A stretch of DNA of 64,000 bases from Strigamia acuminata (taxonomy: Eukaryota; Arthropoda; Chilopoda; Geophilomorpha; Linotaeniidae). The stretch covers positions 14,202,491 to 14,266,490 of the forward strand of contig OX442317.1 in assembly GCA_949358305.1 (NCBI GenBank). The letters run 5' to 3'. Shown here piece by piece: positions 9,291-21,124 of the stretch (its first letter is position 1; each line of letters starts with the position of its first letter). A program made the translations under genes and the position numbers. Below the pieces are notes generated by a model that saw only the letters and a list, made by a program, of their open reading frames with translations, ran no database searches and had not been told where the DNA came from.

Positions 9291-12200
9291 ACTGTGACGT
9301 CAAATGAGATCAAAAGTTTATTCTTTCAAATTATTGCTTGGATGTTGCTAAAACTTACATTGAAGCTTTCTACTAAGGTTTAAACACTATTTCAGAACAT
9401 TCAGAAACATTGGTCTTGTGATGTTTGTGCTAAGTCAACTGTGATGTCAAATGGGATCAAAAGTTTATTCTTCCAAATCATTGCTTGGATGTTGCTAAAA
9501 CTTACATTGAAGCTTTCTACTAAGGTTTAAACACTATTTCAGAACATTCAGAGACATTGGTCTTGTGATGTTTGTGCTAAGTCAACTGTGATGAGATCAA
9601 AAGTCTATTCTCCAAAATCATTGCTTGGATGTTGCTAAAACTTACATTGAAGCCTTCTACTAAGGTTTAAACACTATTTCAGAACATTCAGACACATTGG
9701 TCTTGTGGTGTTTGTGCTAAGTCAACTGTGACGTCAAATGAGATCAAAAGTTTATTCTTTCAAATTATTGCTTGGATGTTGCTAAAACTTACATTGAAGC
9801 TTTCTACTAAGGTTTAAACACTATTTCAGAACATTCAGAAACATTGGTCTTGTGATGTTTGTGCTAAGTCAACTGTGATGTCAAATGGGATCAAAAGTTT
9901 ATTCTTCCAAATCATTGCTTGGATGTTGCTAAAACTTACATTGAAGCTTTCTACTAAGGTTTAAACACTATTTCAGAACATTCAGAGACATTGGTCTTGT
10001 GATGTTTGTGCTAAGTCAACTGTGATGAGATCAAAAGTCTATTCTCCAAAATCATTGCTTGGATGTTGCTAAAACTTACATTGAAGCCTTCTACTAAGGT
10101 TTAAACACTATTTCAGAACATTCAGACACATTGGTCTTGTGGTGTTTGTGCTAAGTCAACTGTGACGTCAAATGAGATCAAAAGTTTATTCTTTCAAATT
10201 ATTGCTTGGATGTTGCTAAAACTTACATTGAAGCTTTCTACTAAGGTTTAAACACTATTTCAGAACATTCAGAAACATTGGTCTTGTGATGTTTGTGCTA
10301 AGTCAACTGTGATGTCAAATGGGATCAAAAGTTTATTCTTCCAAATCATTGCTTGGATGTTGCTAAAACTTACATTGAAGCTTTCTACTAAGGTTTAAAC
10401 ACTATTTCAGAACATTCAGAAACATTGGTCTTGTGATGTTTGTGCTAAGTCAACTGTGATGTCAAATGGGATCAAAAGTTTATTCTTTCAAATCATTGCT
10501 TGGATGTTGCTAAAACTTACATTAAAGCTTTCTACTAAGGTTTAAACACTATTTCAGAACATTCAGAGACATTGGTCTTGTGATGTTTGTGCTAAGTCAA
10601 CTGTGATGAGATCAAAAGTCTATTCTCCCAAATCATTGCTTGGATGTTGCTAAAACTTACATTGAAGCCTTCTACTAAGGTTTAAACACTATTTCAGAAC
10701 ATTCAGAGACATTGGTTTGTGGTGTTTGTGCTAAGTCAACTGTGATGTCAAATGAGATCAAAAGTTTATTCTTTCAAATTATTGCTTGGATGTTGCTAAA
10801 ACTTACATTGAAGCCTTCTACTAAGGTTTAAACACTATTTCTGAACATTCAGAGACATTGGTCTTGTGGTGTTTGTGCTAAGTCAACTGTGATGTCAAAT
10901 GAGATCAAAAGTTTATTCTTTTAAATTATTGCTTGGATGTTGCTAAAACTAACATTGAAGCCTTCTACTAAGGTTTAAACACTATTTCAGAACATTCAGA
11001 GACATTGGTTTGTGGTGTTTGTGCTAAGTCAACTGTGATGTCAAATGAGATCAAAAGTTTATTCTTTCAAATTATTGCTTGGATGTTGCTAAAACTTACA
11101 TTAAAGCTTTCTACTAAGGTTTAAACACTATTTCAGAACATTCAGAGACATTGGTCTTGTGATGTTTGTGCTAAGTCAACTGTGATGAGATCAAAAGTCT
11201 ATTCTCCCAAATCATTGCTTGGATGTTGCTAAAACTTACATTGAAGCCTTCTACTAAGGTTTAAACACTATTTCAGAACATTCAGAGACATTGGTTTGTG
11301 GTGTTTGTGCTAAGTCAACTGTGATGTCAAATGAGATCAAAAGTTTATTCTTTCAAATTATTGCTTGGATGTTGCTAACACTTACATTGAAGCCTTCTAC
11401 TAAGGTTTAAACACTATTTCTAAACATTCAGAGACATTGATCTTGTGGTGTTTGTGCTAAGTCAACTGTGACGTCAAATGAGATCAAAAGTTTATTCTTT
11501 CAAATTATTGCTTGGATGTTGCTAAAACTTACATTGAAGCTTTCTACTAAGGTTTAAACACTATTTCAGAACATTCAGAAACATTGGTCTTGTGATGTTT
11601 GTGCTAAGTCAACTGTGATGTCAAATGGGATCAAAAGTTTATTCTTCCAAATCATTGCTTGGATGTTGCTAAAACTTACATTGAAGCTTTCTACTAAGGT
11701 TTAAACACTATTTCAGAACATTCAGAGACATTGGTCTTGTGATGTTTGTGCTAAGTCAACTGTGATGAGATCAAAAGTCTATTCTCCAAAATCATTGCTT
11801 GGATGTTGCTAAAACTTACATTGAAGCCTTCTACTAAGGTTTAAACACTATTTCAGAACATTCAGACACATTGGTCTTGTGGTGTTTGTGCTAAGTCAAC
11901 TGTGACGTCAAATGAGATCAAAAGTTTATTCTTTCAAATTATTGCTTGGATGTTGCTAAAACTTACATTGAAGCTTTCTACTAAGGTTTAAACACTATTT
12001 CAGAACATTCAGAAACATTGGTCTTGTGATGTTTGTGCTAAGTCAACTGTGATGTCAAATGGGATCAAAAGTTTATTCTTCCAAATCATTGCTTGGATGT
12101 TGCTAAAACTTACATTGAAGCTTTCTACTAAGGTTTAAACACTATTTCAGAACATTCAGAGACATTGGTCTTGTGATGTTTGTGCTAAGTCAACTGTGAT

Positions 12201-15200
12201 GAGATCAAAAGTCTATTCTCCAAAATCATTGCTTGGATGTTGCTAAAACTTACATTGAAGCCTTCTACTAAGGTTTAAACACTATTTCAGAACATTCAGA
12301 CACATTGGTCTTGTGGTGTTTGTGCTAAGTCAACTGTGACGTCAAATGAGATCAAAAGTTTATTCTTTCAAATTATTGCTTGGATGTTGCTAAAACTTAC
12401 ATTGAAGCTTTCTACTAAGGTTTAAACACTATTTCAGAACATTCAGAAACATTGGTCTTGTGATGTTTGTGCTAAGTCAACTGTGATGTCAAATGGGATC
12501 AAAAGTTTATTCTTCCAAATCATTGCTTGGATGTTGCTAAAACTTACATTGAAGCTTTCTACTAAGGTTTAAACACTATTTCAGAACATTCAGAAACATT
12601 GGTCTTGTGATGTTTGTGCTAAGTCAACTGTGATGTCAAATGGGATCAAAAGTTTATTCTTCCAAATCATTGCTTGGATGTTGCTAAAACTTACATTGAA
12701 GCCTTCTACTAAGGTTTAAACACTATTTCAGAACATTCAGAGACATTGGTCTTGTGAAGTTTGTGCTAAGTCAACTGTGATGTCAAATGAGATCAAAAGT
12801 TTATTCTTTCAAATCATTGCTTGGATGTTGCTAAAACTTACATTAAAGCTTTCTACTAAGGTTTAAACACTATTTCAGAACATTTAGAGACATTGGTCTT
12901 GTGATGTTTGTGCTAAGTCAACTGTGATGAGATCAAAAGTCTATTCTCCAAAATCATTGCTTGGATGTTGCTAAAACTTACATTGAAGCCTTCTACTAAG
13001 GTTTAAACACTATTTCAGAACATTCAGACACATTGGTCTTGTGGTGTTTGTGCTAAGTCAACTGTGACGTCAAATAAGATCAAAAGTTTATTCTTTCAAA
13101 TCATTGCTTGGATGTTGCTAAAACTTACATTAAAGCTTTCTACTAAGGTTTAAACACTATTTCAGAACATTCAGAGACATTGGTTTGTGGTGTTTGTGCT
13201 AAGTCAACTGTGATGTCAAATGAGATCAAAAGTTTATTCTTTCAAATTATTGCTTGGATGTTGCTAACACTTACATTGAAGCCTTCTACTAAGGTTTAAA
13301 CACTATTTCTAAACATTCAGAGACATTGATCTTGTGGTGTTTGTGCTAAGTCAACTGTGACGTCAAATGAGATCAAAAGTTTATTCTTTCAAATTATTGC
13401 TTGGATGTTGCTAAAACTTACATTGAAGCTTTCTACTAAGGTTTAAACACTATTTCAGAACATTCAGAAACATTGGTCTTGTGATGTTTGTGCTAAGTCA
13501 ACTGTGATGTCAAATGGGATCAAAAGTTTATTCTTCCAAATCATTGCTTGGATGTTGCTAAAACTTACATTGAAGCTTTCTACTAAGGTTTAAACACTAT
13601 TTCAGAACATTCAGAGACATTGGTCTTGTGATGTTTGTGCTAAGTCAACTGTGATGAGATCAAAAGTCTATTCTCCAAAATCATTGCTTGGATGTTGCTA
13701 AAACTTACATTGAAGCCTTCTACTAAGGTTTAAACACTATTTCAGAACATTCAGACACATTGGTCTTGTGGTGTTTGTGCTAAGTCAACTGTGACGTCAA
13801 ATGAGATCAAAAGTTTATTCTTTCAAATTATTGCTTGGATGTTGCTAAAACTTACATTGAAGCTTTCTACTAAGGTTTAAACACTATTTCAGAACATTCA
13901 GAAACATTGGTCTTGTGATGTTTGTGCTAAGTCAACTGTGATGTCAAATGGGATCAAAAGTTTATTCTTCCAAATCATTGCTTGGATGTTGCTAAAACTT
14001 ACATTGAAGCTTTCTACTAAGGTTTAAACACTATTTCAGAACATTCAGAAACATTGGTCTTGTGATGTTTGTGCTAAGTCAACTGTGATGTCAAATGGGA
14101 TCAAAAGTTTATTCTTCCAAATCATTGCTTGGATGTTGCTAAAACTTACATTGAAGCCTTCTACTAAGGTTTAAACACTATTTCAGAACATTCAGAGACA
14201 TTGGTCTTGTGAAGTTTGTGCTAAGTCAACTGTGATGTCAAATGAGATCAAAAGTTTATTCTTTCAAATCATTGCTTGGATGTTGCTAAAACTTACATTA
14301 AAGCTTTCTACTAAGGTTTAAACACTATTTCAGAACATTTAGAGACATTGGTCTTGTGATGTTTGTGCTAAGTCAACTGTGATGAGATCAAAAGTCTATT
14401 CTCCCAAATCATTGCTTAGATGTTGCTAAAACTTACATTGAAGCCTTCTACTAAGGTTTAAACACTATTTCAGAACATTCAGAGACATTGGTTTGTGGTG
14501 TTTGTGCTAAGTCAACTGTGATGTCAAATGAGATCAAAAGTTTATTCTTTCAAATTATTGCTTGGATGTTGCTAAAACTAACATTGAAGCCTTCTACTAA
14601 GGTTTAAACACTATTTCAGAACATTCAGAGACATTGGTCTTGTGGTGTTTGTGCTAAGTCAACTGTGATGAGATCAAAAGTCTATTTTCCCAAATCATTT
14701 CTTGGATGTTGCTAAAACTTACATTAAAGCTTTCTACTAAGGTTTAAACACTATTTCAGAACATTCAGAGACATTGGTCTTGTGATGTTTGTGCTAAGTC
14801 AACTTTGATGAGATCAACAGTCTATTCTCCCAAATCATTGCTTGGATGTTGCTAAAACTTACATTAAAGCTTTCTACTAAGGTTTAAACACTATTTCAAA
14901 ACATTCAGAGACATTGGTCTTGTGATGTTTGTGCTAAGTCAACTGTGATGAGATCAAAAGTCTATTCTCCCAAATCATTGCTTGGATGTTGCTAAAACTT
15001 ACATTGAAACCTTCTACTAAGGTTTAAACACTATTTCAGAACATTCAGAGACATTGGTTTGTGGTGTTTGTGCTAAGTCAACTGTGATGTCAAATGAGAT
15101 CAAAAATTTATTCTTTCAAATTATTGCTTGGATGTTGCTAACACTTACATTGAAGCCTTCTACTAAGGTTTAAACACTATTTCTAAACATTCAGAGACAT

Positions 15201-16459
15201 TGGTCTTGTGGTGTTTGTGCTAAGTCAACTGTGACGTCAAATGAGATCAAAAGTTTATTCTTTCAAATTATTGCTTGGATGTTGCTAAAACTTACATTGA
15301 AGCTTTCTACTAAGGTTTAAACACTATTTCAGAACATTCAGAAACATTGGTCTTGTGATGTTTGTGCTAAGTCAACTGTGATGTCAAATGGGATCAAAAG
15401 TTTATTCTTCCAAATCATTGCTTGGATGTTGCTAAAACTTACATTGAAGCCTTCTACTAAGGTTTAAACACTATTTCAGAACATTCAGAGACATTGGTCT
15501 TGTGATGTTTGTGCTAAGTCAACTGTGATGTCAAATGAGATCAAAAGTTTATTCTTTCAAATCATTGCTTGGATGTTGCTAAAACTTACATTAAAGCTTT
15601 CTACTAAGGTTTAAACACTATTTCAGAACATTTAGAGACATTGGTCTTGTGATGTTTGTGCTAAGTCAACTGTGATGAGATCAAAAGTCTATTCTCCAAA
15701 ATCATTGCTTGGATGTTGCTAAAACTTACATTGAAGCCTTCTACTAAGGTTTAAACACTATTTCAGAACATTCAGACACATTGGTCTTGTGATGTTTGTG
15801 CTAAGTCAACTGTGATGAGATCAAAAGTCTATTCTCCCAAATCATTGCTTGGATGTTGCTAAAACTTACATTGAAGCCTTCTACTAAGGTTTAAACACTA
15901 TTTCAGAACATTCAGAGACATTGGTTTGTGGTGTTTGTGCTAAGTCAACTGTGATGTCAAATGAGATCAAAAATTTATTCTTTCAAATTATTGCTTGGAT
16001 GTTGCTAACACTTACATTGAAGCCTTCTACTAAGGTTTAAACACTATTTCAGAACATTCAGAGACATTGGTCTTGTGATGTTTGTGCTAAGTCAACTGTG
16101 ATGTCAAATGAGATCAAAAGTTTATTCTTTCAAATCATTGCTTGGATGTTGCTAAAACTTACATTAAAGCCTTCTACTAAGGTTTAAACACTATTTCAGA
16201 ACATTCAGAGACATTGGTCTTGTGATGTTTGTGCTAAGTCAACTGTGATGAGATCAAAAGTCTATTCTCCAAAATCATTGCTTGGATGTTGCTAAAACTT
16301 ACATTGAAGCCTTCTACTAAGGTTTAAACACTATTTCAGAACATTCAGAGACATTGGTTTGTGGTGTTTGTGCTAAGTCAACTGTGATGTCAAATGAGAT
16401 CAAAAGTTTATTCTTTCAAATTATTGCTTGGATGTTGCTAAAACTTACATTGAAGCCTT
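9291..16459. repeat. Satellite array, block 1
   Basis: Head-to-tail monomers of 147 bp, with 140-bp variants (7-bp deletion after ACTGTGATG) and 145-bp variants (loss of CT in TTGGTCTTGTGG). The monomer contains a PmeI palindrome GTTTAAAC. The array opens with an exact trimer (147+147+140 = 434 bp) repeated from 9291, 9725 and 10159. Larger units also recur, for example a 1455-bp spacing of the rare GTGAAGTTTGTG variant at 12757 and 14212. No open reading frame or gene is present. The last four bases (CCTT) are the E2 target-site copy. Confidence 0.95.
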
Positions 16460-16756
16460 TGTTGCGAGCAAGAACGCAACAAAAAGGATCTGGAGATTTC
16501 ACGTTGTTCATCTTCTGAAAGAAAGAAAAGGCTTTTTAATTTTGTTGTCAAGTTTAGATAGATTTTTAACACATATCTGACATGCCCAGTTGGTTTGCCG
16601 CTTTGTTGTCACGATCCTGGTAGTTCAAGAGGGTTGTCACTTCGCCTGCCACACCTGGAATGTTTGAAAGTTGTGTTTTTAGTCTTTTGTAATTAATTTA
16701 TGTGTCTTTTTCACGTTTCTGAGTTATTTCTAGTATTTGTAAGTTCTCTCCTGTTT

Positions 16757-16822
16757 CCAGTTCACTTGCGAAGGAGATAGGCGTGCATCGGCAAGATGGC
16801 CGCCATAGCGCAAGTGAACTGG
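16757..16822. promoter_or_regulatory. 14-bp inverted repeat enclosing a YY1-like site in E2 U3
   Basis: Perfect arms CCAGTTCACTTGCG (16757-16770) and CGCAAGTGAACTGG (16809-16822) flank a 38-nt spacer containing AAGATGGCCGCCAT (16793-16806). AAGATGGC is the known YY1 core. The whole is repeated in the 3' LTR (+7053). It could be an enhancer or promoter module. Confidence 0.5.
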
Positions 16823-17177
16823 GAGATGGGAAGAACCTGAAATAAGCACAATTTTAGTTTTTGGTGCTTATTTTGCTTGTGATTTAATTTATACTAACTT
16901 GTATTGGTGTTTAAGGTAGTCCACAGGTGTCTTGGGTCGCTGGATGGGCGTTGGACATCGTTTGTGAGCGTTTGCGAGCGTCGGGCGTGAGCGTACGCCT
17001 TGCGACGCCTCTCGTGGTCGTGTGGGTCCTGCAAATGAGTTGAATTGGTCGGGTTTCAATGCCCAAGCACTGGGAAAGCTGTACTGACCGTTCTAAGACG
17101 CAGATCCATCGTTGAGAAGGCCTGTGAGTCGCTCGCGACCTTGTTTGGCTCCATTCACGTCATTTTAGCAGTTGCAT

Positions 17178-17197
17178 GGTCGCCATCTTGGATTTGG
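17178..17197 (-). promoter_or_regulatory. YY1-like site shared with the BEL element
   Basis: Twenty bases containing CGCCATCTTGGATTTGG are identical to 29580-29599 in the BEL leader, although the surrounding sequences are unrelated. CCATCTTG is the complement of the YY1 core. The copy in the 3' LTR is at 24231-24250. Confidence 0.45.
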
Positions 17198-17754
17198 TGC
17201 TGCACTGTTGCCCTGTTATTATTTCTTTTGGGGTTTTGAGGAGACCTGGACATAGGGAATATTTACTAGTTATTGTTTGTATAAATTACCAATATTAAGG
17301 GTTGTTAATCTAAGCTTTTACCTTTGTTATTGTATGGTTGTTACGGGTTAAGGTTTGTGACACTTTGCGCCCTCTTTTGGTGGCAATTGGGGTTTGGGCT
17401 CAGCATTGTGTTTTGAGTGCAGTTAATGTTAGTTTTAGCCTTTGAATTATCTGTTAAGTTTGAGTGAAGTGCTGTTTGCACAGGTCATACTGTTTTCAAG
17501 GTGTTAGGTTAAGTTTTGCCTTTATTTATGTTAAGTTTGACATCTGTTGTCTATATACGGAAACCTTGTTGGCACTATTGTTATTATTCAAATCTGTATT
17601 GTTTGGTCACTGACATTTATTGTAATCAGGTGACCAGTTGTTAAGAGTAGGTTGCTAAAGAAGCAACTCAGTTGTTATCAGTTGTTAAGTATTAAATCCA
17701 GTTGATATTTTTCCTCCTTCTTTGGATAAATTATTCCTGGGTTTATTTTACTTC

Positions 17755-17760
17755 AATAAA
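17755..17760 (+). promoter_or_regulatory. Poly(A) signal AATAAA, E2 LTR
   Basis: AATAAA sits in CTTCAATAAACAGG. The 3' LTR copy at 24808-24813 would end the genomic RNA. Its position relative to the LTR end matches the BEL LTR. Confidence 0.6.
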
Positions 17761-18051
17761 CAGGATGACTTGTGAGTAGAGAGCTTTGCCTGCTCTCCTC
17801 CTCCCTGGGAGCACAGAATTTCTACCCAGCAGCTAAAGAGGTTTTGCCAATCACTTCATCTAAATGCAGTTAGGCCTAGTTTCATGCAGTCAGGCCTAAT
17901 CCTTCTTCAAGTTAGGCTTGGGCTCAGAGAAAGGATTTCAGCTTGTTTCATCAACCACTATACAGTCTCGGGCGGTTTCCAGAGTTTGGTGACCAATTCG
18001 CCAGTCCTCCCCTGTGAGATCCAAGGTTGTTTGCTACAGGGAGCTGTTTTT

Positions 18052-18069
18052 TGGTACCGTGATTCCAGG
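18052..18069 (+). promoter_or_regulatory. Primer binding site (tRNA-His-like), E2
   Basis: TGGTACCGTGATTCCAGG begins 13 nt after the LTR end. It differs from the expected tRNA-His complement TGGTGCCGTGA by one base in the first eleven. The BEL site (TGGTAGCCGTGACCAGG) is very similar. Confidence 0.5.
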
Positions 18070-18423
18070 ATTTCGTGCACGTGTGTACAGAGCGCATGGA
18101 AAAGAGGTCATTTGGATGTTCAGCAAGTGATTCAAGTGGGTTGGTGCGTGCCAGTTGGTTCGTTTGTACGGCTGGTTCCGTGAGCGGCCGGCATCAAGTG
18201 CGCACGCCAGAGAGTCACGTGAGAGCGGCAATTGACGTCCTGAGTCTGCCAAGTCAAACACAACGCAATGTGCAAGTTGAACAGCTACAGCCTGAAAGAA
18301 GAAGAACATTTTTAGTTATTAAAGTGTATTTTTGGTGGGCTGTTTTCTGGGTTTTTGATGTGTTCCTTCTGGGGGGAGGGGAAGTGTGCTTTTTTGTATT
18401 TAAGTTAGCGTTTAAGTTTTGCA

Positions 18424-18451
18424 CTCCATATAACTGCTTAAAGCAGGGGAG
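18424..18451 (+). ncRNA. Stem-bulge-stem leader motif shared with BEL (candidate packaging signal)
   Basis: The order is CTCC, bulge ATATAA, CTGC, 5-nt loop, GCAG, G, GGAG. The BEL leader at 29829-29856 has the same 28-nt geometry and bulge, but its inner stem is CTGG/CCAG, a compensatory G-C to C-G exchange. It lies about 370 nt after the PBS here and about 460 nt after it in BEL. Confidence 0.6.
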
Positions 18452-20787
18452 TTTCTGTTTGAATTAAGTTAGAATTTAGTTTTGCCTTCCTGTTGTTGAG
18501 CTTGTCCAGGAGGTGTCAGTGTGGTGTGTACGAGTCAAGTCAAGCTGAGCGGGACAATGCAATTGTCTTCAAGGAGCTTGTGGTTGCAAGGTCGCATCAT
18601 GTGGTTGGCACATCAGGACGATGAAGACGGCTGGACAGTTAGCGGTGCAAGCGGGTTGCTGGTCGGTGCAGACAAGTCAAAGGACAAGTCACGCTCCAGT
18701 CAACTGAGCATTAACGCCAAGTCGTACGGGAAGGTGGACGCCTGCCGTCAGGGCAGAAAAGAAAGAAGACAAGCTTTGCTTTTATTAGTTTAGAAAGAAG
18801 TTTGTTAAGATTGAGAGTTTTATCCAGGTGCTTTTGCGGTGTTTGGTTTTTTGGTTTTGAAGTTGATACAGGCAGTTATGTTTAACGTTTTACTGTGTGA
18901 GCAGACTCGGTGCTTTGCGTGGGAGCGACCTGAGAGTATGGTCCCCTTGCTCAAGCAATTTGAGAAAGAGCCACGCTCCTGAATTTTCGAAATAAGTTTG
19001 GTTATAATATTTTGAAAGGCTGTAAGCACTTGGACACTTCTCTCAGTCTAAAATTTTGTTTGCTTGTGTTTGAAGTTCTTTCTAGCTTTAAGAGTTGATT
19101 AAGTTTTGAGGTCAGGTCTATTGTGAACTGTTAGGTTGACTGACGGCAGATTGGCCATGTTTGAGGCTGATGAGAAGCGGTCCCGCGCTCGTTTGCTTGT
19201 TCTTTCGGTTGTGGCAATCGAGTGGTCGCTCCTTCTCCCCTACTACACTCAGCCAGTTATATTGGGTTGCGTGGGAGAGTGGAGGCGAGGGATCCCGTCT
19301 CAATGGCCGCCGTGTTTGTCCGCCAGCCTTTCAGTGGACTGACCACATGGAAGAGTGCGTTTTGATTGTATTTTGGGGGACTTCCGTATTATTTAGTTGA
19401 TTGTTTAAGCAGGTGTTAGTGTGTGAGGTTTTTCAGAAGAACCTGTGCGTGGGTTGAGATAAGATAAGCCACACTAGCTGTTTAATTAGAGAAAGCGGAA
19501 ATTTAGGAATCAGTCCTCCATTCAGTCTCGTTTGTGATAAAAGGTTTTTGAGAAGTTACTGCTAAGAATTTGTAGATGTTCCCACTTCCAGCGTGTTGTA
19601 CCTTTGTTTTAGTGCGTTCACAATTGGTTAGGAAGTTTGGATGCGTTACTGGGTTTGTCATTATTTTCTCGGTGTAAACCTTTTAGTTATAAGTTAGTTC
19701 AGAGTTTTGGGGAAAATTGCTTGTTAAGTTCGCAGCCACCAAGCGTCTTTGCGAGGGCGCTTGTAGATCAGTTGGGTGGGTACCCCCCTTTTTGGAAAGT
19801 TAGTTACTGCATGTTGGGGCTTGTTCAGGGTGAAACGATCGTCCATTAGGGTCAGTCTTTCAAATTCGAGACAATTGATGTTAGTAAGTGCAGTCTCCAC
19901 CTTGCACATTGTGTGGTTGGAAGGGGTATAAGGGCGCTTAATTGATCAGATCAGGGTTGTAAGAGCATTTTTCGAGACTCCAAAGTTGTAGAATTAGATA
20001 TTAGAGGTTAACAGTCTTTAAATTTATTTTTTATTGAAAGTTGTCTTTATAAGAAATAGAAAGTTACATATTCGGGTTTTTTTTTGTGCGATTAGTTAAC
20101 CTGCTTGTTCGAGCACCCATTTGGCGCTTAGCCATTTGCGGTTGGCGGAGCAGAGTGCCGCGTTGACGAATGGAACAATGGTTGGTCAGCAAAGCCAGCG
20201 AGAGAGGTAGTGTTTGAGGATGTTTTAGAATTTCATTTTTGGAAAAAGAAACGCAGCACTTCTCTCTCTTTTGAAGACTTGTTGTTCCTGCGGTTTAAGT
20301 TAAGATAGTTTTCCGAATTTGTTTCTTAGGGAATTTAGTTGTAGCATAGTTAAGTAGTCCACTCACAATGGATTCCAGTGTTGTCCCACACTCAGTTCTT
20401 GGATACATTCTGGGACTGGGGTTCAAAGAGCCAAGGCCTATTGCCTTGCAGTCAGAGTGGCAGTAGGAGAAGAAAGAGGACAATAAGCCCCGTTGGTTCG
20501 GATTAAGGTTAGAAAGAGCCAAAGAGAGATAAGTCTTATTTGTCAAAACAGAAAAGAGAGGTTGTTGAAGTACGCCGATAGGGCGGGGCATTCGTCAGTC
20601 AACCCTCAAATTCCCAAAGCTGCCTCGTGACGTTGCAATGTGTAACGTGATAAGCATGTGAGATCTCGTTACAAGAGTCGCGTTGGATAGGGAATTAGCA
20701 TTAACATGTGAGTGTTGAGTTAACGGTCACTTGCATAGGTTCATTTTGCACTGCTAACCAAAGTCAGTCGAACTGAACAATAGAAAA

Positions 20788-21124
20788 AGGGCTTTAGTCG
20801 GTTAACAGTTGGTCCGTCGAACCCCGAGTTGGAAAAAATGGCTTTAGTCGGTTAACAGTTGGTCCGTCAAACCCAAAGAAAAAGGTTTTAGTTGGTTAAC
20901 GGTGGCCCAACAAACCCATAGAAAAAGCATTTAGAGAGTCTTAAGCGGATGATAGTTAAGTCAGTCAGGCTTAAGCAATTAGATGGTCTTAAGCGGATGA
21001 TAGTTCAGTCCGTCAGGCTTAAGCGAATAAGAGGTTTTTTAAGCGGATGATAGTTAAGTCCGTCAGGCTTAAGCGAATTAGAGGTTCTTAAGCGATTGAT
21101 AGTTTAGTCTATCAGGCTTAAGCA
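20788..21124 (+). repeat. About 49-bp hairpin-repeat array (E2)
   Basis: Seven units in two related groups. Three begin CTTTAGTCGGTTAAC or similar (20791, 20841, about 20885), with GGTT/AACC arms. Four begin TTAAGCG (20941, 20989, 21039, 21088) and end GGCTTAAGC, so the palindrome CTTAAG at both ends can pair. Inner arms change together: CGGA/TCCG in units two and three of this group, TGATAG/CTATCA in the last; the first is imperfect. The period (48-50 bp) matches the unrelated array in E1. Confidence 0.55.

Larger units (their letters stand above)
16460..18038 (+). repeat. E2 5' LTR (1579 bp)
   Basis: The duplicate is 23513-25091 (offset 7053). Its first 22 bp form a perfect terminal hairpin (TGTTGCG, 8-nt loop, CGCAACA). 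AATAAA is at 17755-17760, about 280 bp before the end, so R is short and U5 long. U3 holds an inverted repeat and YY1-like sites. Confidence 0.9.

Noticed and set aside
9296-9303. CRE (TGACGTCA) in some satellite monomers as promoters
   Set aside because: A single C/T polymorphism of the monomer (GACGTC versus GATGTC) creates it; no promoter context.
9291-9450. CENP-B box in the satellite
   Set aside because: No match to the TTCG....CGGGA pattern seen in any monomer inspected.
18075-18467. 130-aa frame just after the E2 PBS
   Set aside because: Hydrophobic only through T-runs, no domain, only one copy of the interior to compare; kept as a remark in the region entry.
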